DNA of 64,000 nucleotides from Marinobacter caseinilyticus (GTDB taxonomy: Bacteria > Pseudomonadota > Gammaproteobacteria > Pseudomonadales > Oleiphilaceae). Numbering within the stretch: position 1 is the first letter of the stretch; every line of letters starts with the position of its first letter. This document shows, piece by piece, positions 1 through 8,982 of this stretch. The position numbers and the translations under genes are program-made. The notes under the pieces were generated by a model. The model was not told the origin of the DNA, did no database searches, and saw only the letters and a program-made list of their open reading frames with translations. The stretch is taken from the NCBI RefSeq assembly GCF_011074955.1, contig NZ_WUQJ01000023.1, forward strand, positions 216,953-280,952, read 5' to 3'.

Positions 1-1
1 G

Positions 2-85
2 AATCTGGGTGGCTACACCGGCGACGCCCTCGGTGCCAGCGTGGTGTTCACCGAACTCGCCCTGCTCGCATGCCTGACGGTATGA
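2..85 (+). CDS. cobS: Adenosylcobinamide-GDP ribazoletransferase, C-terminal end (partial)
   Basis: Only the last 27 codons are in the window. They read as a CobS C-terminus, with the GGYTGDALGA signature followed by a hydrophobic tail and a TGA stop. CobS is the membrane enzyme that joins adenosylcobinamide-GDP to alpha-ribazole in the last steps of cobalamin synthesis. The rest of the late cobalamin genes lie 30-46 kb downstream, so cobS is detached from cobT/cobC/cobU here. The call rests on a short stretch. Confidence 0.7.
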   Translation, partial: NLGGYTGDALGASVVFTELALLACLTV

Positions 86-391
86 CCGCACCAGCCCAGG
101 CAGTCACCGAACACGGCCGCCTATGGGCTCTTCGTGGGCGTATTTCACTGTAGGGCGCGGTTGGGATTCACACTTGCTGACTCAACACAATCATGGGTTC
201 GGGACTCGTCAGAACCGCCAAAACCGGCATCAGACTTAAGTCGACCATGGCGGCTTTTTGGTTCAATTGGCCATCGTTTCGTGTTAGCGTTTGTGAGCAC
301 TAATGGCTGCTCGACAGCCAGCATTCGTGCGCTCTGCGTCTGCTTCTGTTCGGGCTCCCAAGACAAAAATATAAAACAGGAACGCCTAACA

Positions 392-1480
392 ATGAAATTA
401 CGTTCACTCTTTACGTCTGCGTCTGCGCTAGCGCTGACTGCGGTGCTTGCGAGCACTCAGGTTTTTGCCCAGGAAACTTTCAACCTACGTATGGCCGAAA
501 CCTGGGGCCCCAACTTTCCCATTTTTGGCGATGCCTCACGAAGCATGGCCGAGATGGCTGAAAAAATGTCCAACGGACGCATCAAGATCCGCATCGATTC
601 CGCCAACAAACACAAAGCGCCACTGGGCGTTTTTGATATGGTGAAAGCGGGTCAATACGACATGGGCCATTCCGCCTCCTACTACTGGAAAGGCAAGGTT
701 CCAAACACCCTGTTCTTCACCAGCATGCCTTTTGGCATGACCGCAACCGAGCAGTACGCCTGGTTTTACTATGGCGACGGCATGGAACTGATGCAGGAAG
801 TGTATAAGCCTCACGGCCTGCTGTCCTTTCCCGGCGGTAACACCGGCGTCCAGATGGGCGGCTGGTTCCGTAAGGAAATCAAATCACTGGACGACCTGCA
901 AGGTCTGAAGATGCGCATTCCCGGCTTTGCCGGCGAAGTGTTCGCCAAAGTCGGCGTCAGCCCGACCAACATTGCTCCAGGCGAGCTCTACACCGCACTT
1001 GAGCGCAGCACCATCGACGCGGTTGAGTGGGTAGGTCCGGCTCTGGACCTGCGATTGGGCTTCCAGCAAATCGCTGACTACTACTACACCGGGTGGCACG
1101 AGCCGGCTACTGAGCTCCAGTTCCTGATTAACGAAAAAACCTGGAACAAACTGCCAGCCGATCTGCAGGAAATCATGCGCATCGCAATGCGTACCGCCTC
1201 CTATGACATGCTGATCCAATCTGTTCATGCCAACTCTGAAGCCTGGGCCTCTATTCGGAAAGAACACCCGAATGTCCAGATCAAGACCTTCCCCGAAGAC
1301 GTTATCCAGGCGATGAGCAAAGCCAATGACGAACTCCTGGCGGAAGTGGCAGCCAATGACGAGCAGGCCAAGCGCATCATTGAGTCGCAGCATGAATACA
1401 TGGACAAGGCCCGTGAGTACACCAACATTTCGGACCGCGCCTACCTGAACACCATGTACGAAATGAACAACCCGCAGTAA
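392..1480 (+). CDS. dctP: TRAP transporter periplasmic substrate-binding protein (DctP/TakP type)
   Basis: A 362-residue protein beginning with a Sec signal peptide whose cleavage site probably follows VFAQ. It belongs to the DctP family of TRAP binding proteins. The segment WVGPALDLRLGFQQIADYYY resembles the subgroup that includes TakP, known for 2-oxoacids, so a carboxylate substrate is likely but not proven. The ATG at 392 is chosen because it begins the signal peptide and follows an AGGA-type ribosome site; the reading frame is open further upstream but that part looks non-coding. It is first in an operon with the two membrane subunits, and a strong hairpin lies just downstream. Confidence 0.92.
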   Translation: MKLRSLFTSASALALTAVLASTQVFAQETFNLRMAETWGPNFPIFGDASRSMAEMAEKMSNGRIKIRIDSANKHKAPLGVFDMVKAGQYDMGHSASYYWKGKVPNTLFFTSMPFGMTATEQYAWFYYGDGMELMQEVYKPHGLLSFPGGNTGVQMGGWFRKEIKSLDDLQGLKMRIPGFAGEVFAKVGVSPTNIAPGELYTALERSTIDAVEWVGPALDLRLGFQQIADYYYTGWHEPATELQFLINEKTWNKLPADLQEIMRIAMRTASYDMLIQSVHANSEAWASIRKEHPNVQIKTFPEDVIQAMSKANDELLAEVAANDEQAKRIIESQHEYMDKAREYTNISDRAYLNTMYEMNNPQ

Positions 1481-1503
1481 AGGTCTTCCGTACCTGCACT
1501 TTG

Positions 1504-1534
1504 CCGGGCCGACCGTCTATCATGGTCGGCCCGG
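1504..1534 (+). promoter_or_regulatory. Intercistronic stem-loop between dctP and dctQ
   Basis: A perfect 11-bp stem (1504-1514 with 1524-1534) with a 9-nt loop, not followed by a U-run. A hairpin here is typical of binding-protein operons, where it stabilises the upstream message or partly ends transcription so that more binding protein than permease is made. That role is inferred. Confidence 0.6.
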
Positions 1535-1594
1535 TAATCCTGACTATACTCCCAATACTGAACGGCTCTTTCACGCTGCCAAGAGGAAGATGTG

Positions 1595-2140
1595 ATGCAG
1601 TGGATTATTTCACTGGACAAAGGCCTCGCTAAAATTTCTTACCTCTGTGGTTGGATTGCGAGCGCCGCGTTTGTTCTTATGCTTTTCAACGTATTTTTCG
1701 ACGTCGTTTCGCGCTACGTCTTTAACGAAGTCTCCATCGGTATGCAGGAAATGGAATGGCACCTGTACGCTGCCGTCTTCCTGCTGGGCATTCCCTTTGC
1801 CCTGCGCACCGACGGGCACGTCCGGGTCGATGTGCTGTACGATCGCTGGTCGGACCACTTCAAGGCGTGGGTTGATCTGGTGGGCGCCGTCATTTTCGTG
1901 ATTCCTTTCGCCATGCTGATCGGCTACTACGGCTACGACTACGCCCTGGAATCCTACAACCTTGGCGAAGGCAGCGGTGACCCCGGTGGCTTGCCTTACC
2001 GCTGGATCATCAAAAGCCTGATAGTTTTTTCCGCCGTGTTTACCGCCACCAGTGGCCTTGGCATGGTGACTCGGTCGCTTCGGGTGATCAAACTGGGCGA
2101 GAAGTACACCAGCAACACTGGCAAAGGGGGCCTGGCATGA
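1595..2140 (+). CDS. dctQ: TRAP transporter small permease subunit
   Basis: A 181-residue integral membrane protein with four predicted membrane segments, the size and pattern of the DctQ family. It pairs with the large subunit to form the TRAP permease in the inner membrane. The ATG at 1595 is preferred over the GTG immediately before it because a GAGGAAG ribosome site sits at proper distance. Its stop overlaps the start of the large subunit by 4 bases (ATGA), indicating translational coupling. Confidence 0.9.
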   Translation: MQWIISLDKGLAKISYLCGWIASAAFVLMLFNVFFDVVSRYVFNEVSIGMQEMEWHLYAAVFLLGIPFALRTDGHVRVDVLYDRWSDHFKAWVDLVGAVIFVIPFAMLIGYYGYDYALESYNLGEGSGDPGGLPYRWIIKSLIVFSAVFTATSGLGMVTRSLRVIKLGEKYTSNTGKGGLA

Positions 2141-3426
2141 TCGGTATCGTAATGTTCGGCGTCGCCCTGCTGATGCTGATGTGGGGTTTCCCGGTCGCGT
2201 TTACCTTTGGCGGTGTGGCACTGGTCTTCGGCCTGATTGCCGAAGGGCCGGATCTGTTTGCATTCATGCCATTCCGGATCATGAGCATCATGCAGAACAC
2301 TGTGTTGATGGCCATTCCGTTGTTTATCTATATGGGCATCGTACTGCAGAAAACCCGCCTGGCTGAGCAACTGCTGGAATCCATGGGGCGCCTGTTTGGC
2401 AGTTTGCCCGGTGGCCTGGCCATTTCAACCATTCTGGTAGGAGCCCTGCTGGCGGCATCGACCGGGGTTGTGGGCGCAAGCGTAGTGGCCATGGGCTTGA
2501 TATCCCTGCCGGTCATGCTGGCCCACAACTACGACAAGCGGCTGGCCTGTGGCACCATCTGCGCCTCGGGCACTCTGGGGCAGATTATTCCACCGTCGAT
2601 TATCCTGATCATTCTGGGTGACGTGCTCGGGCTGCCGGTCGGCGATTTGTTCCGCGCGGCGGTGATTCCCGGTGTGGTACTGATCGGCCTGTACATCGCG
2701 TACATCCTGGTCCTGACCTGGCTAAAACCCGAGCAGGCACCGGCGATGCCGCGTACCACCGACGACACCCGAAAGCAGGAAATCGTCAAAGCCCTGATTG
2801 CCATCATTCCGCCACTGGCGCTGATTGCCATTGTGCTGGGTTCGATTTTTACCGGCATTGCGACGCCCACGGAATCGTCCGCACTCGGCGGTGTGGGTGC
2901 CCTGCTGTTATCCGTCGCTTATCGCCAGTTCTCGTTCAAACTGATGTGGGAAAGCGCAAAGGACACCGTCACAGTCACCGCTATGGTATTTGCCATCCTG
3001 GTGGGTGCTACGGCCTTCTCGATGACGTTCAGTTACACCGGTGGCGATTACATCCTTGAGGAGTGGTTGCTGTCATTGCCCGGCGATAAATGGGGTTTTC
3101 TGATTGTGGCCATGGCGGTCATTCTCGTGCTCGGTTTCTTCATCGATTTTGTTGAGATTTCGTTCATTATCGTGCCGATTCTGGCGCCGGTTGCCGAAGC
3201 GTTGGGCATTAACATGCTCTGGTTTGCCATCCTGATCGCCATGAACCTGCAGGCCAGCTTCCTGACGCCACCGTTTGGGTTCAGTCTGTTCTACCTGAAA
3301 GGGGTTTCGCCCCCGGAAGTGCGAACCACGGACATCTACAAAGGTGTAACGCCGTTCATCCTCCTGCAGTTGATGGTGCTGGCGATGATCTTTATCTTCC
3401 CGGCCTGGTTCGGCCTGACCAGCTGA
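2137..3426 (+). CDS. dctM: TRAP transporter large permease subunit
   Basis: A 429-residue highly hydrophobic protein of the DctM family, with about 12 membrane segments. Family features include an early GVALVFGLIAEG segment and the conserved GEVLG-like region seen here as LGDVLGLPVGDLFRAAVIPG. It carries substrate across the inner membrane using an ion gradient. It overlaps dctQ by 4 bases and completes the three-gene TRAP operon. A GC-rich hairpin follows at 3454. Confidence 0.92.
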   Translation: MIGIVMFGVALLMLMWGFPVAFTFGGVALVFGLIAEGPDLFAFMPFRIMSIMQNTVLMAIPLFIYMGIVLQKTRLAEQLLESMGRLFGSLPGGLAISTILVGALLAASTGVVGASVVAMGLISLPVMLAHNYDKRLACGTICASGTLGQIIPPSIILIILGDVLGLPVGDLFRAAVIPGVVLIGLYIAYILVLTWLKPEQAPAMPRTTDDTRKQEIVKALIAIIPPLALIAIVLGSIFTGIATPTESSALGGVGALLLSVAYRQFSFKLMWESAKDTVTVTAMVFAILVGATAFSMTFSYTGGDYILEEWLLSLPGDKWGFLIVAMAVILVLGFFIDFVEISFIIVPILAPVAEALGINMLWFAILIAMNLQASFLTPPFGFSLFYLKGVSPPEVRTTDIYKGVTPFILLQLMVLAMIFIFPAWFGLTS

Positions 3427-3453
3427 CCACTCTGGGCCATGACCCGATTGCGA

Positions 3454-3478
3454 GCGCGCCCGAGCTATTCGGGCGCGC
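3454..3478 (+). terminator. GC-rich hairpin after dctM
   Basis: A 10-bp perfect stem (3454-3463 with 3469-3478) with a 5-base loop, 27 bases after the dctM stop. There is no strong U-tract, so it may act as a weak terminator or an mRNA-stabilising structure. Confidence 0.5.
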
Positions 3479-3581
3479 GTCGTTCCAAGCCACCCGTATT
3501 TGCATGCTGATATCTGGCCCCTGATCACCGACGCCACGTGGGAGGCCGGTGCCGAATGGCATACCCTGAGGGAGACAGCTA

Positions 3582-4646
3582 TTGCTCGGCCTGAGTGTAT
3601 TCGTTATCGCCTGCCTGTTGATGCTCGTCACGCTGCTGGCCAAAACACCGTTGCACGACTGGTGGGTTCGGGCCTGTGAATTTCCCCGCCTTCAGATCGC
3701 CGTTCTCGCATTCCTCACCGCCATACTGTCACTTTGGGCCGAACCGCCATGGCAATTGCCCACGCTGCTCCTCAGTATCGCAGTCGTCGTCGCACAAGGG
3801 GTTCAAATCCTGCCCTGGACGCGCCTCTGGCCCGTTCAGGTCAAGCGCGCCAAGGCCGGCCACGATGAGCTCTGTGTCACGGTGATGGTCGCCAATGTGC
3901 TGACCCCCAACCGCAATGCCGAGGGCCTGATGCGCCAAATACGGCAACGACAGCCGGATCTGATTCTGACCCTGGAATCTGACGGGTGGTGGCAGCAGCA
4001 GCTCGATCATGCGCTGGCACAAGACTGGCCCCACAGCGTGAAGGTTCCGCTGGATAACCTGTACGGCATGCATCTTTACTCAAGGCTGAAACTGGAAGAG
4101 GTTGAGGTAAAATGGCTGATCCAGGACGATATTCCTTCGATACATGCTTGGCTCCGCCTGCCCAGCGGTGACCGGGTGCGACTGCACGCCATGCACCCTC
4201 GGCCACCGGCACCCAACGAAAGTGAAGAGTCACTGTGGCGGGACGCCGAGCTGTTGCTGGTGGGCAAACAGATCCATCAGGACAACCAGCCGACCCTGGT
4301 TGCCGGAGACCTGAACGACGTCGCCTGGTCGCGCACTACCCGAATGTTTTGCCGCGTCAGTGGAATGCTGGACCCCCGGCGGGGCCGCGGCCTGTTCAGC
4401 ACCTTCCATGCAAACTACCCATTACTGCGGTGGCCCCTGGACCACATCTTCGTCAGTGAACATTTCACCCTGAAGCGGATGCGGCGCCTGCAACGCTTCG
4501 GTTCCGACCACTTCCCCATCATCGCAACCCTCTGCTATCAGCCCACACGGGCCAGCGAACAGGAACCACCGAGTGCCAACAGGGATGAGTGGCAAGCCGC
4601 CAGCGACACCATCAAGGAAGCGAAATCCCGGGATCCAGTCATCTGA
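3582..4646 (+). CDS. Membrane-anchored endonuclease/exonuclease/phosphatase family protein
   Basis: A 354-residue protein with three hydrophobic segments in the first 85 residues, followed by an EEP-superfamily catalytic domain. Visible motifs are the metal-ligand glutamate in ILTLESDGW, the VAGDLNDV loop, and the C-terminal FGSDHFPI with the catalytic Asp-His. This is the architecture of inner-membrane proteins whose EEP domain faces the periplasm. The start is a TTG at 3582 following a GAGGGAGA ribosome site; no ATG gives the N-terminal membrane segments. The substrate is unknown. Confidence 0.8.
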   Translation: MLGLSVFVIACLLMLVTLLAKTPLHDWWVRACEFPRLQIAVLAFLTAILSLWAEPPWQLPTLLLSIAVVVAQGVQILPWTRLWPVQVKRAKAGHDELCVTVMVANVLTPNRNAEGLMRQIRQRQPDLILTLESDGWWQQQLDHALAQDWPHSVKVPLDNLYGMHLYSRLKLEEVEVKWLIQDDIPSIHAWLRLPSGDRVRLHAMHPRPPAPNESEESLWRDAELLLVGKQIHQDNQPTLVAGDLNDVAWSRTTRMFCRVSGMLDPRRGRGLFSTFHANYPLLRWPLDHIFVSEHFTLKRMRRLQRFGSDHFPIIATLCYQPTRASEQEPPSANRDEWQAASDTIKEAKSRDPVI

Positions 4647-4824
4647 GCCATCTGTTCCGCCCGTGAACTGTCCATTACATTGCCGCCACAATCAGGCGCT
4701 TCACTTGCGTTTTTTCAGTGCATCATCAAAGGTTTGATTACAGCACTTCGACACTTCAACAGCGAACCGTTGGTCGGTTGTCGCGCTGACACGACAAGGA
4801 TCAACAAGACAAGGAGAGCGACCT

Positions 4825-5001
4825 ATGCTGTATTGGGCAGTGGTATGTCTCATAATCGCCATCATCGCAGGCGTTCTGGGGTTCGGGGGAATCGCCGGAA
4901 CCGCAGCGGGGCTCGCGAAAATTCTATTCTTCGTCTTCCTGATCTTGCTGGTCATCTCACTGGTGGTCAATGCACTGAAGGGGCGGGGGCCTAAGATGTA
5001 G
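4825..5001 (+). CDS. DUF1328 small membrane protein (YtjA family)
   Basis: A 58-residue protein with two hydrophobic segments and glycine-rich turns, matching the DUF1328 (YtjA) family in length and pattern (start MLYWAVVC, central [14 protein letters not shown], end ALKGR). An AAGGAGAG ribosome site precedes the ATG. The family's function is unknown; it is often linked to envelope stress, but nothing here shows that. A strong terminator hairpin follows at 5040. Confidence 0.85.
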   Translation: MLYWAVVCLIIAIIAGVLGFGGIAGTAAGLAKILFFVFLILLVISLVVNALKGRGPKM

Positions 5002-5039
5002 CGAGTGGAATCCTGTGACGGGGCCTGCCTTCACCGTAT

Positions 5040-5068
5040 ACCGGAACCGCATGACGTGCGGTTCCGGT
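5040..5068. terminator. Bidirectional terminator hairpin
   Basis: A perfect 12-bp stem (5040-5051 with 5057-5068) and 5-base loop in the gap between the convergent DUF1328 gene and the CDF transporter gene. Its position and symmetry fit a terminator working in both directions. Confidence 0.7.
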
Positions 5069-5094
5069 TACAGTATTTGCTTGCTCAATACGCC

Positions 5095-5988
5095 TCAGCA
5101 GGCGGCCAACAACGGTGTATCGGAGGCGTAGAAGTTAACCCGCACCACCGACTGCAGCGGCAGGTCATCAAAACTGCGCTCCAGTTGCTCGCGCGTGGTG
5201 GTAAGATCGGTCAATTCGGCCAGCGGTGCGTCAATGTCCACAATCAGGTGACTACCGACCTTGGTCATGCGCACGTCGCCCTTCCCAATGCCCTGCACCG
5301 CCAGTCGCTTGAACACCAGCCGGCACAACGACGGCTCCGGTATTGCCAGCATCGCCTCGCGCAAGGCCGCCCACGTCATCTTCAATGGTACCGTCATAAA
5401 ATACACCGAGGCCAGCACCACCATCACCGGGTCGGCATAGGCCGCCAGCGCATGAAACCGGGTGTTGATCAGTGCCGAAGCGATCAGGAAACCACACAGC
5501 ACCGCCACGCTGATGACAGTATCCATCAGCCACTGCCGGCTTTCAGCCGCGACCAGGCTAGAGCTTCCCAGTTTGCGGTTAATGTCCAGGTACTTCCAGG
5601 TCGCAAAACAACCCACCGCACCGATCACACCGAACCCGATGGCCAGCTCCGCAGACACCAGGCGCCCGCCCTCCAGGATCGCCGAACAAGCGGCAACCAG
5701 TGACGCTACACAGACCACGGTAATCACCAAACCCTTCAGTGCGACCACCAGCGGCTCCACCAGCAATCGCCCAAAATTAAACCGGGCATCGGCCGGCTTC
5801 TGGACCAGGCGTAAAGCGAACATTGATAACAGGGAGAGCCCGAGGCTGACCAGCGAATAGAGGCCGTCAAAGACAATCACCAGCGAGCCGATCCACAGCC
5901 CCCAACCGATACCCGCGATGGCGAACACTCCGGCAGACAACGCCGAAATCATCAATATACGTTTTTCTGCGGTGGGTTTGAGCCGCAT
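5095..5988 (-). CDS. Cation diffusion facilitator family transporter, atypical metal site
   Basis: A 297-residue membrane protein with about six membrane segments and a cytoplasmic C-terminal domain of the CDF (cation efflux) fold. The ATG at 5988 is preferred to one 18 codons upstream because a GAGGTGT ribosome site precedes it and MRLKPTAEKR is a typical start. In the second membrane segment the usual DxxxD/HxxxD pair reads DGLYS, and in the fifth the usual HxxxD reads QWLMD. Two of the four classical metal ligands therefore appear replaced. The ion carried is unknown. It diverges from the LysR-type regulator. Confidence 0.8.
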   Translation of the reverse strand: MRLKPTAEKRILMISALSAGVFAIAGIGWGLWIGSLVIVFDGLYSLVSLGLSLLSMFALRLVQKPADARFNFGRLLVEPLVVALKGLVITVVCVASLVAACSAILEGGRLVSAELAIGFGVIGAVGCFATWKYLDINRKLGSSSLVAAESRQWLMDTVISVAVLCGFLIASALINTRFHALAAYADPVMVVLASVYFMTVPLKMTWAALREAMLAIPEPSLCRLVFKRLAVQGIGKGDVRMTKVGSHLIVDIDAPLAELTDLTTTREQLERSFDDLPLQSVVRVNFYASDTPLLAAC

Positions 5989-6071
5989 ACACACCTCGTT
6001 AAGCGTCAATTTTTCCGTCGTCAAAACGCGACCAGAAAACACTGTTCGGAATTATAATGCGATGTTAGTGT

Positions 6072-6088
6072 TAAGCGTGAGACGCTTA
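6072..6088. promoter_or_regulatory. 7-bp inverted repeat, candidate LysR-type operator
   Basis: TAAGCGT-GAG-ACGCTTA is a perfect inverted repeat with a 3-base spacer, in the gap between the divergent CDF transporter and LysR genes. GTTAAGCGT also occurs as a half site near 5997. It contains the T-N11-A spacing of LysR-family sites. Binding by the adjacent regulator is inferred. Confidence 0.4.
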
Positions 6089-6154
6089 GTGACGGGTTTT
6101 CCGTCGCAAGCGTTCATACCCGATCCGAACCCACCCGACACGCGGCCCAATGCT

Positions 6155-7036
6155 ATGCGCACATCCCAGGCAGAAATATTTCTGGCGGTAGTAGAACAAG
6201 GCTCCGTCGCCGGTGCAGCGCGACAGCTTGGCCGCTCCCGCACCACTGTCAGCACGGCACTGGGTGCGTTTGAAGACGAGCTGGGGGTGCATCTGTTCGA
6301 GCGCATCGGGAACCAGTTGCGCCTTACCCCTATCGGGTCGTCGATTCAGGCGGATTGCCGCCGTCTGGCACAGACCGGCCGCCAGATACAGGATCGCTGC
6401 AGTCATCACCTCGACGGCGTGGAATCGGCGCTGCGCATCGCGCGGGATGACGCCTTGCCGGAGGTGTTCTGGCGCCAGACCCTGGCGGCATTAAAACAGC
6501 GTTTCCCTCTCACCGGCATCTCGGTTTATCTGGCACCGCCCCAGGAACTCCAGGCCCTGGTCAGCCGCCAGGCCGTGGATATCGCCTTTGGCCTGGCCCC
6601 GGCGGGTCTCAACGACCCTTCGCTCCAGGTGCAGGAACTCGGGGACATTCGCATGCTGACGGTTGCGGCACCGGAGCATCCGCTGTGCCAGCTACCGCGC
6701 GTCAGCCCGGACGACCTGATGCTCTATACCGAAGTCACCACCGCCTTTTTGCAGAACAACCTGCTGGTTCCGCAAATGTCTGACTCACCCAGCTATCTGG
6801 CGCTGACCCAGTTTGAATTGATTCGCGACACGGTGATTGAAGGCGCGGGCTGGGCGAATTTACCACTGCCGCTGGTCGCTGCCGCACTCAAAGCGGAGCA
6901 GCTTAAGGTGTTCAAGCACCCGAAAGCCCAGACGTGGCAAAGCTACGGCACTTTCACGGCGCCGGGTGCGCTGAGTGGCCAAATCATGACCTGGCTTGAA
7001 AATCAGTTGGTGGAGTATCTGACAAGTTTTAACTGA
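6155..7036 (+). CDS. LysR-family transcriptional regulator
   Basis: A 293-residue protein with an N-terminal winged helix-turn-helix (SVAGAARQLGRSRTTVSTAL, residues about 16-35) and a C-terminal ligand-sensing domain of the periplasmic-binding fold. The ATG at 6155 gives the normal LysR length and starts four residues before the first helix; the open frame upstream is longer but unlike the family. It is divergent from the CDF transporter and convergent with the SMR efflux gene. It may control the former; the effector is unknown. Confidence 0.85.
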   Translation: MRTSQAEIFLAVVEQGSVAGAARQLGRSRTTVSTALGAFEDELGVHLFERIGNQLRLTPIGSSIQADCRRLAQTGRQIQDRCSHHLDGVESALRIARDDALPEVFWRQTLAALKQRFPLTGISVYLAPPQELQALVSRQAVDIAFGLAPAGLNDPSLQVQELGDIRMLTVAAPEHPLCQLPRVSPDDLMLYTEVTTAFLQNNLLVPQMSDSPSYLALTQFELIRDTVIEGAGWANLPLPLVAAALKAEQLKVFKHPKAQTWQSYGTFTAPGALSGQIMTWLENQLVEYLTSFN

Positions 7037-7079
7037 CACCCGGCCGCCGGGTTAACCGCCGCCAACGGCACCGCCTGGG

Positions 7080-7412
7080 TCAGTGCGGCACACTGGAAGA
7101 GAACACGTTGAGCACCACAACGCCGCTGACAATCATTGCGATCCCCACAATCGCAGGCCCATCAAGGGCCTGACCCAGAATCGCCCAGCCGATCAGGGTG
7201 ATCAGCGCCACCCCGGCACCGGCCCAGATCGCATACGCTATGCCGACGGGTATCACTTTCAGGGTCAAGGCCAGAAAGTAAAACGCCAGCATGTAGCTCA
7301 GCACCACCGCGATGGAAGGCCACAACCGACTGAAACCGTCGGAGGCTTTCAGGAAACTGGTACCGAACACTTCCGCCGCGATCGCAATCGCCAACAACAC
7401 CCAATGAGACAT
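7080..7412 (-). CDS. Small multidrug resistance (SMR) family efflux protein
   Basis: A 110-residue protein with four membrane helices, exactly the EmrE length. The first helix carries the essential glutamate (LLAIAAEVFGTSFLKAS-like segment), and the GIAYAIWAGAGVALI segment is the SMR signature. Members work as dual-topology dimers that exchange protons for lipophilic cations or guanidinium-type compounds. The sequence is closer to EmrE/QacE than to Gdx/SugE, judged from the AYAIWAG motif. The ATG at 7412 is used rather than the TTG two codons upstream. Confidence 0.9.
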   Translation of the reverse strand: MSHWVLLAIAIAAEVFGTSFLKASDGFSRLWPSIAVVLSYMLAFYFLALTLKVIPVGIAYAIWAGAGVALITLIGWAILGQALDGPAIVGIAMIVSGVVVLNVFSSSVPH

Positions 7413-7455
7413 ACCCAACCGCCTTATTCAGAAACTCACGTCAGCACCTTCGCAT

Positions 7456-7995
7456 TCAGCGCTCACCCTGCATCCATTCCAGAGGGAGCTCATGCTGCAC
7501 CTCGGCGTCGCTGACATAAAGCACGCCATCGGAAATCATCAGACCCCAGTTAATGCTGCGCGGAAGGTCTTTCGCCAGCACGGAAAGCGGCTCTTGCGGC
7601 AAGACGGCGATGGTGACATTTTTCAGGGTCGCCACCGAGGACAGAATTTTGGGTGCCCAGACCCGGGTGCTGCCGTACGCCAGCAACGACACTTTTTCGG
7701 CCCGACGCGAACACCAGATCAGACGCTCGGCGTCGGGCTGACCCACTTCTATCCAGTGCTCGATTCGGCCATCCAGGCTCTTTTGCCACAGCGCGGGCTC
7801 GTCCACATCCGACAAGCCACGGCCGAACGTCACCCGCTCCTGATACCACAGGCCGTAGGCCAATACCCGGGCGACCATGCGTTCTTCGGTTTCAGAGGGA
7901 TGGCGCGCCACCGTCATACGGATCGACTCGTACACCCCGCGATCCACATCCGAGAGATCGAGGTTTATTTTGTAAGGCGTTGCCTGCAGAGCCAT
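7456..7995 (-). CDS. yaeQ: YaeQ family protein
   Basis: A 179-residue protein matching the YaeQ family throughout: the MALQATPYKINLDLSDVDRG start, the HPSETEERMVARVLAYGL segment, and the acidic WIEVGQPDAERL region. Structures of the family show a PD-(D/E)XK-like fold; the cellular role is unclear. The start at 7995 follows the family pattern. An ATG three codons earlier (8004) is also possible, and neither has a strong ribosome site. Confidence 0.88.
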   Translation of the reverse strand: MALQATPYKINLDLSDVDRGVYESIRMTVARHPSETEERMVARVLAYGLWYQERVTFGRGLSDVDEPALWQKSLDGRIEHWIEVGQPDAERLIWCSRRAEKVSLLAYGSTRVWAPKILSSVATLKNVTIAVLPQEPLSVLAKDLPRSINWGLMISDGVLYVSDAEVQHELPLEWMQGER

Positions 7996-8078
7996 GGAAG
8001 TCATCGTCCTGATTGGTAGAGGTCGGCAGTGTATCGTTTTACCGCTGGGCTGACGATTCGGTATTTATCGCAACGGCG

Positions 8079-8891
8079 TCACGATGCCCTGCGTTTACGA
8101 GGCGAACGCGGGCTGCGCCGGCCAACCGCCGGCTGTGGTTTCCGCCCCTGGGTGCTGGCTTCCTCGGTTTTGCTGGAACTTGCAACCATGGCGTCGATGA
8201 CGGCCATTTCCTGACTACTGAGTTCTCGCCACTGGCCGGTCTTGAGGCCGTCCAGTGAGATGTTCATAACCCGCACCCGCTTGAGCTTCACCACGTTGTA
8301 GCCCAGGTATTCCGTCATCCGGCGAATCTGGCGGTTGAGGCCCTGGGTCAGAACGATACTGAACGATTTTGCCGACGTGCGTTGCACTGTGCACGGCTGG
8401 GTCACCGTATCCAGAATCGGCACGCCGCTCGACATGTGCTGTAAAAACGCGTCGTCGAATGGCTGGTCGACAGTGACCCGGTATTCTTTTTCGTGGGCGT
8501 TGCCGGCGCGTAGGATCTTATTAACAATGTCGCCGTCGTTGGTCAGCAAAATCAGGCCTTCCGACGGTTTATCCAAGCGACCGATGGGGAAGATGCGGCC
8601 GCCCCGGTATTTCACCGCTTCCACGATATTGCCGTGAATTTTCGGGTCCGTGGTGCAGGTAATGCCCACCGGTTTGTTGTAAGCCAGGTACACCGCCTTG
8701 GGCTTTGCCCGCAGCGATTTACCCCGTACCTTGACCTCGTCGCCCGGCCCCACCTTCAGGCCCATCACCGCAACGGCCCCGTTTACCTGTACGAGTCCAC
8801 CCTCGATCAGCCGGTCCGCTTCACGCCGGGAACACATTCCGGTTTCGCTAATGAATTTGTTCAGCCGTGTGGTATTGGTTTCTGTAGTCAT
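8079..8891 (-). CDS. rluF: 23S rRNA pseudouridine synthase RluF
   Basis: A 270-residue protein with an N-terminal S4 RNA-binding domain (RLNKFISETGMCSRREADRL) and an RsuA/RluB/E/F-type catalytic domain. The catalytic aspartate lies in FPIGRLDKPSEGLILLTNDG, and the NRQIRRM motif follows. Family knowledge points to modification of U2604, and less often U2605, of 23S rRNA. The C-terminus is basic and low-complexity. It stands alone between yaeQ and the opg operon. Confidence 0.9.
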   Translation of the reverse strand: MTTETNTTRLNKFISETGMCSRREADRLIEGGLVQVNGAVAVMGLKVGPGDEVKVRGKSLRAKPKAVYLAYNKPVGITCTTDPKIHGNIVEAVKYRGGRIFPIGRLDKPSEGLILLTNDGDIVNKILRAGNAHEKEYRVTVDQPFDDAFLQHMSSGVPILDTVTQPCTVQRTSAKSFSIVLTQGLNRQIRRMTEYLGYNVVKLKRVRVMNISLDGLKTGQWRELSSQEMAVIDAMVASSSKTEEASTQGRKPQPAVGRRSPRSPRKRRAS

Positions 8892-8982
8892 AACACCTAA
8901 CGCACCCTATTTGGAGGCGTATAGTTGATCAGACCTGAGCGCAATTGGGAACCCGGTACGGGTCCGAGTCGGCCTCGCCCGG

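Noticed and set aside
145..391. N-terminal extension of the TRAP binding protein
   Set aside because: The frame is open from 134, but only the part from 392 begins with a signal peptide and ribosome site; the upstream part has no protein character.
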